13,997 bases of DNA from CAYTID01 sp964437735 (GTDB lineage: Bacteria; Bacteroidota; Ignavibacteria; UBA10030; BY39). Position numbers and translations under genes: made by a program. Of this stretch, positions 13,494 to 13,997 are shown in pieces (the stretch's first letter is position 1; every line of letters begins with the position of its first letter). The stretch spans positions 1 to 13,997 of the forward strand of contig CAYTID010000058.1 in assembly GCA_964437735.1 (NCBI GenBank), in the 5' to 3' direction. The notes beneath the pieces were generated by a model. It was not told where the DNA came from and did no database searches. It saw nothing but the letters and a program-made list of their open reading frames with translations.

Positions 13494-13997
13494 ATGAATA
13501 ATAATTCCCGTCTACATAATTTAAAACACCTGATCGGAAACACACCTCTTTTGGAAATCGATTTTACATTCAAGGGTAAAAAACGAAGAATATTCGCAAA
13601 AGCTGAAAATTTTAATATGACCGGAAGCATAAAAGACAGGATGGCTTATAATATACTAGAAAGCGCATATAAGGCAGGACAACTAAAATCGGGGGACGTG
13701 ATAGCCGAAGTCACAAGCGGTAATACGGGAATATCATTTTCTGCAATTGGTACAGCAACAGGTCACAAAGTAATAATCTTTATGCCCGATTGGATGAGCC
13801 GGGAGAGAATTGATTTAATCCGAAGTTTGGGTGCGACAATATTTCCGGTAACTCGTGATGAGGGCGGTTTTGTCGGAAGCATTCGCCGGGCTGAAGAATT
13901 TGCAAAATGTAAAGAGAATGTTTTTTTGCCTTCACAGTTTTCCAATACGGCAAATGTTGAAGCGCATTATAAAAATACCGGACCTGAAATTTTTTGG
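13494..13997 (+). CDS. PLP-dependent cysteine synthase family protein, partial (cut by window end)
   Basis: The first 168 residues of a fold-type II PLP enzyme; the rest is beyond the window. The start MNNNSRLHNLKHLIGNTPLL carries the family opening IGNTPLL. The PLP-binding lysine is Lys47 in TGSIKDRMA, and the phosphate loop is TSGNTGIS (74-81). A GGFVGSIRRAEE segment near residue 124-135 marks it as belonging to a cysteine-synthase-like subgroup rather than standard E. coli CysK. Expected reaction: O-acetylserine (or O-phosphoserine) plus sulfide to cysteine; a cystathionine beta-synthase-like activity cannot be ruled out from the N-terminus. It lies 74 bp after the tRNA-editing gene. An inverted repeat sits directly before the ATG; a weak -35/-10 pair may exist near 13442-13468. 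Confidence 0.87.
   Translation, partial: MNNNSRLHNLKHLIGNTPLLEIDFTFKGKKRRIFAKAENFNMTGSIKDRMAYNILESAYKAGQLKSGDVIAEVTSGNTGISFSAIGTATGHKVIIFMPDWMSRERIDLIRSLGATIFPVTRDEGGFVGSIRRAEEFAKCKENVFLPSQFSNTANVEAHYKNTGPEIFW

Overview
The window is AT-rich and looks like a chromosomal segment from the Bacteroidota/Chlorobi assemblage, most plausibly an Ignavibacteria-like lineage. Evidence: a Reg_prop/Y_Y_Y sensor kinase, outer-membrane proteins with Bacteroidota-style signal peptides (cleavage near SFSQ), and a remnant of an archaeal-type fructose-1,6-bisphosphate aldolase/phosphatase. Several promoters nevertheless fit the ordinary sigma70 pattern (TTGACx-17-TATxxT), and purine-rich ribosome binding sites are present, unlike classical Bacteroidia or Flavobacteriia. 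The lineage is inferred; no rRNA gene is present.

Layout. Positions 1-236 hold terminator hairpins and a promoter region. A two-component system follows on +: a large sensor kinase (237-3308) and a NarL/LuxR-type response regulator (3389-4048). Each gene is preceded by a 20-bp dyad of identical architecture (AATACG-N8-CGTATT) placed at the same position relative to a promoter; this is the best candidate for undescribed regulation here. A bidirectional terminator separates it from a convergent operon on - (5571 to 4134): an outer-membrane protein resembling DUF6588, then a lipoprotein whose signal peptide only appears if translation starts at a non-canonical codon.

Next on + are a CBS-less IMPDH/GMP reductase family enzyme (5829-6878), a small three-helix membrane protein with a TTG start (6886-7125) and a decayed C-terminal third of a class V fructose-1,6-bisphosphatase (about 7113-7530). 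A patch of palindromic repeats (7547-7672) separates these from a convergent RhlE-type DEAD-box helicase (9188 to 7689). After a 360-bp divergent spacer come transketolase and a TauE/SafE transporter (9549-12324), an outer-membrane beta-barrel protein overlapping a free-standing tRNA-editing (AlaX-like) protein (12392-13419), and a cysteine-synthase family gene cut by the window end (13494 onward).

The genes do not form one pathway. The coherent units are the autoregulated-looking two-component system, the envelope-protein pair beside it, and core metabolism (purine salvage, pentose phosphate pathway, cysteine synthesis). I see no phage, transposase, CRISPR or toxin-antitoxin locus.
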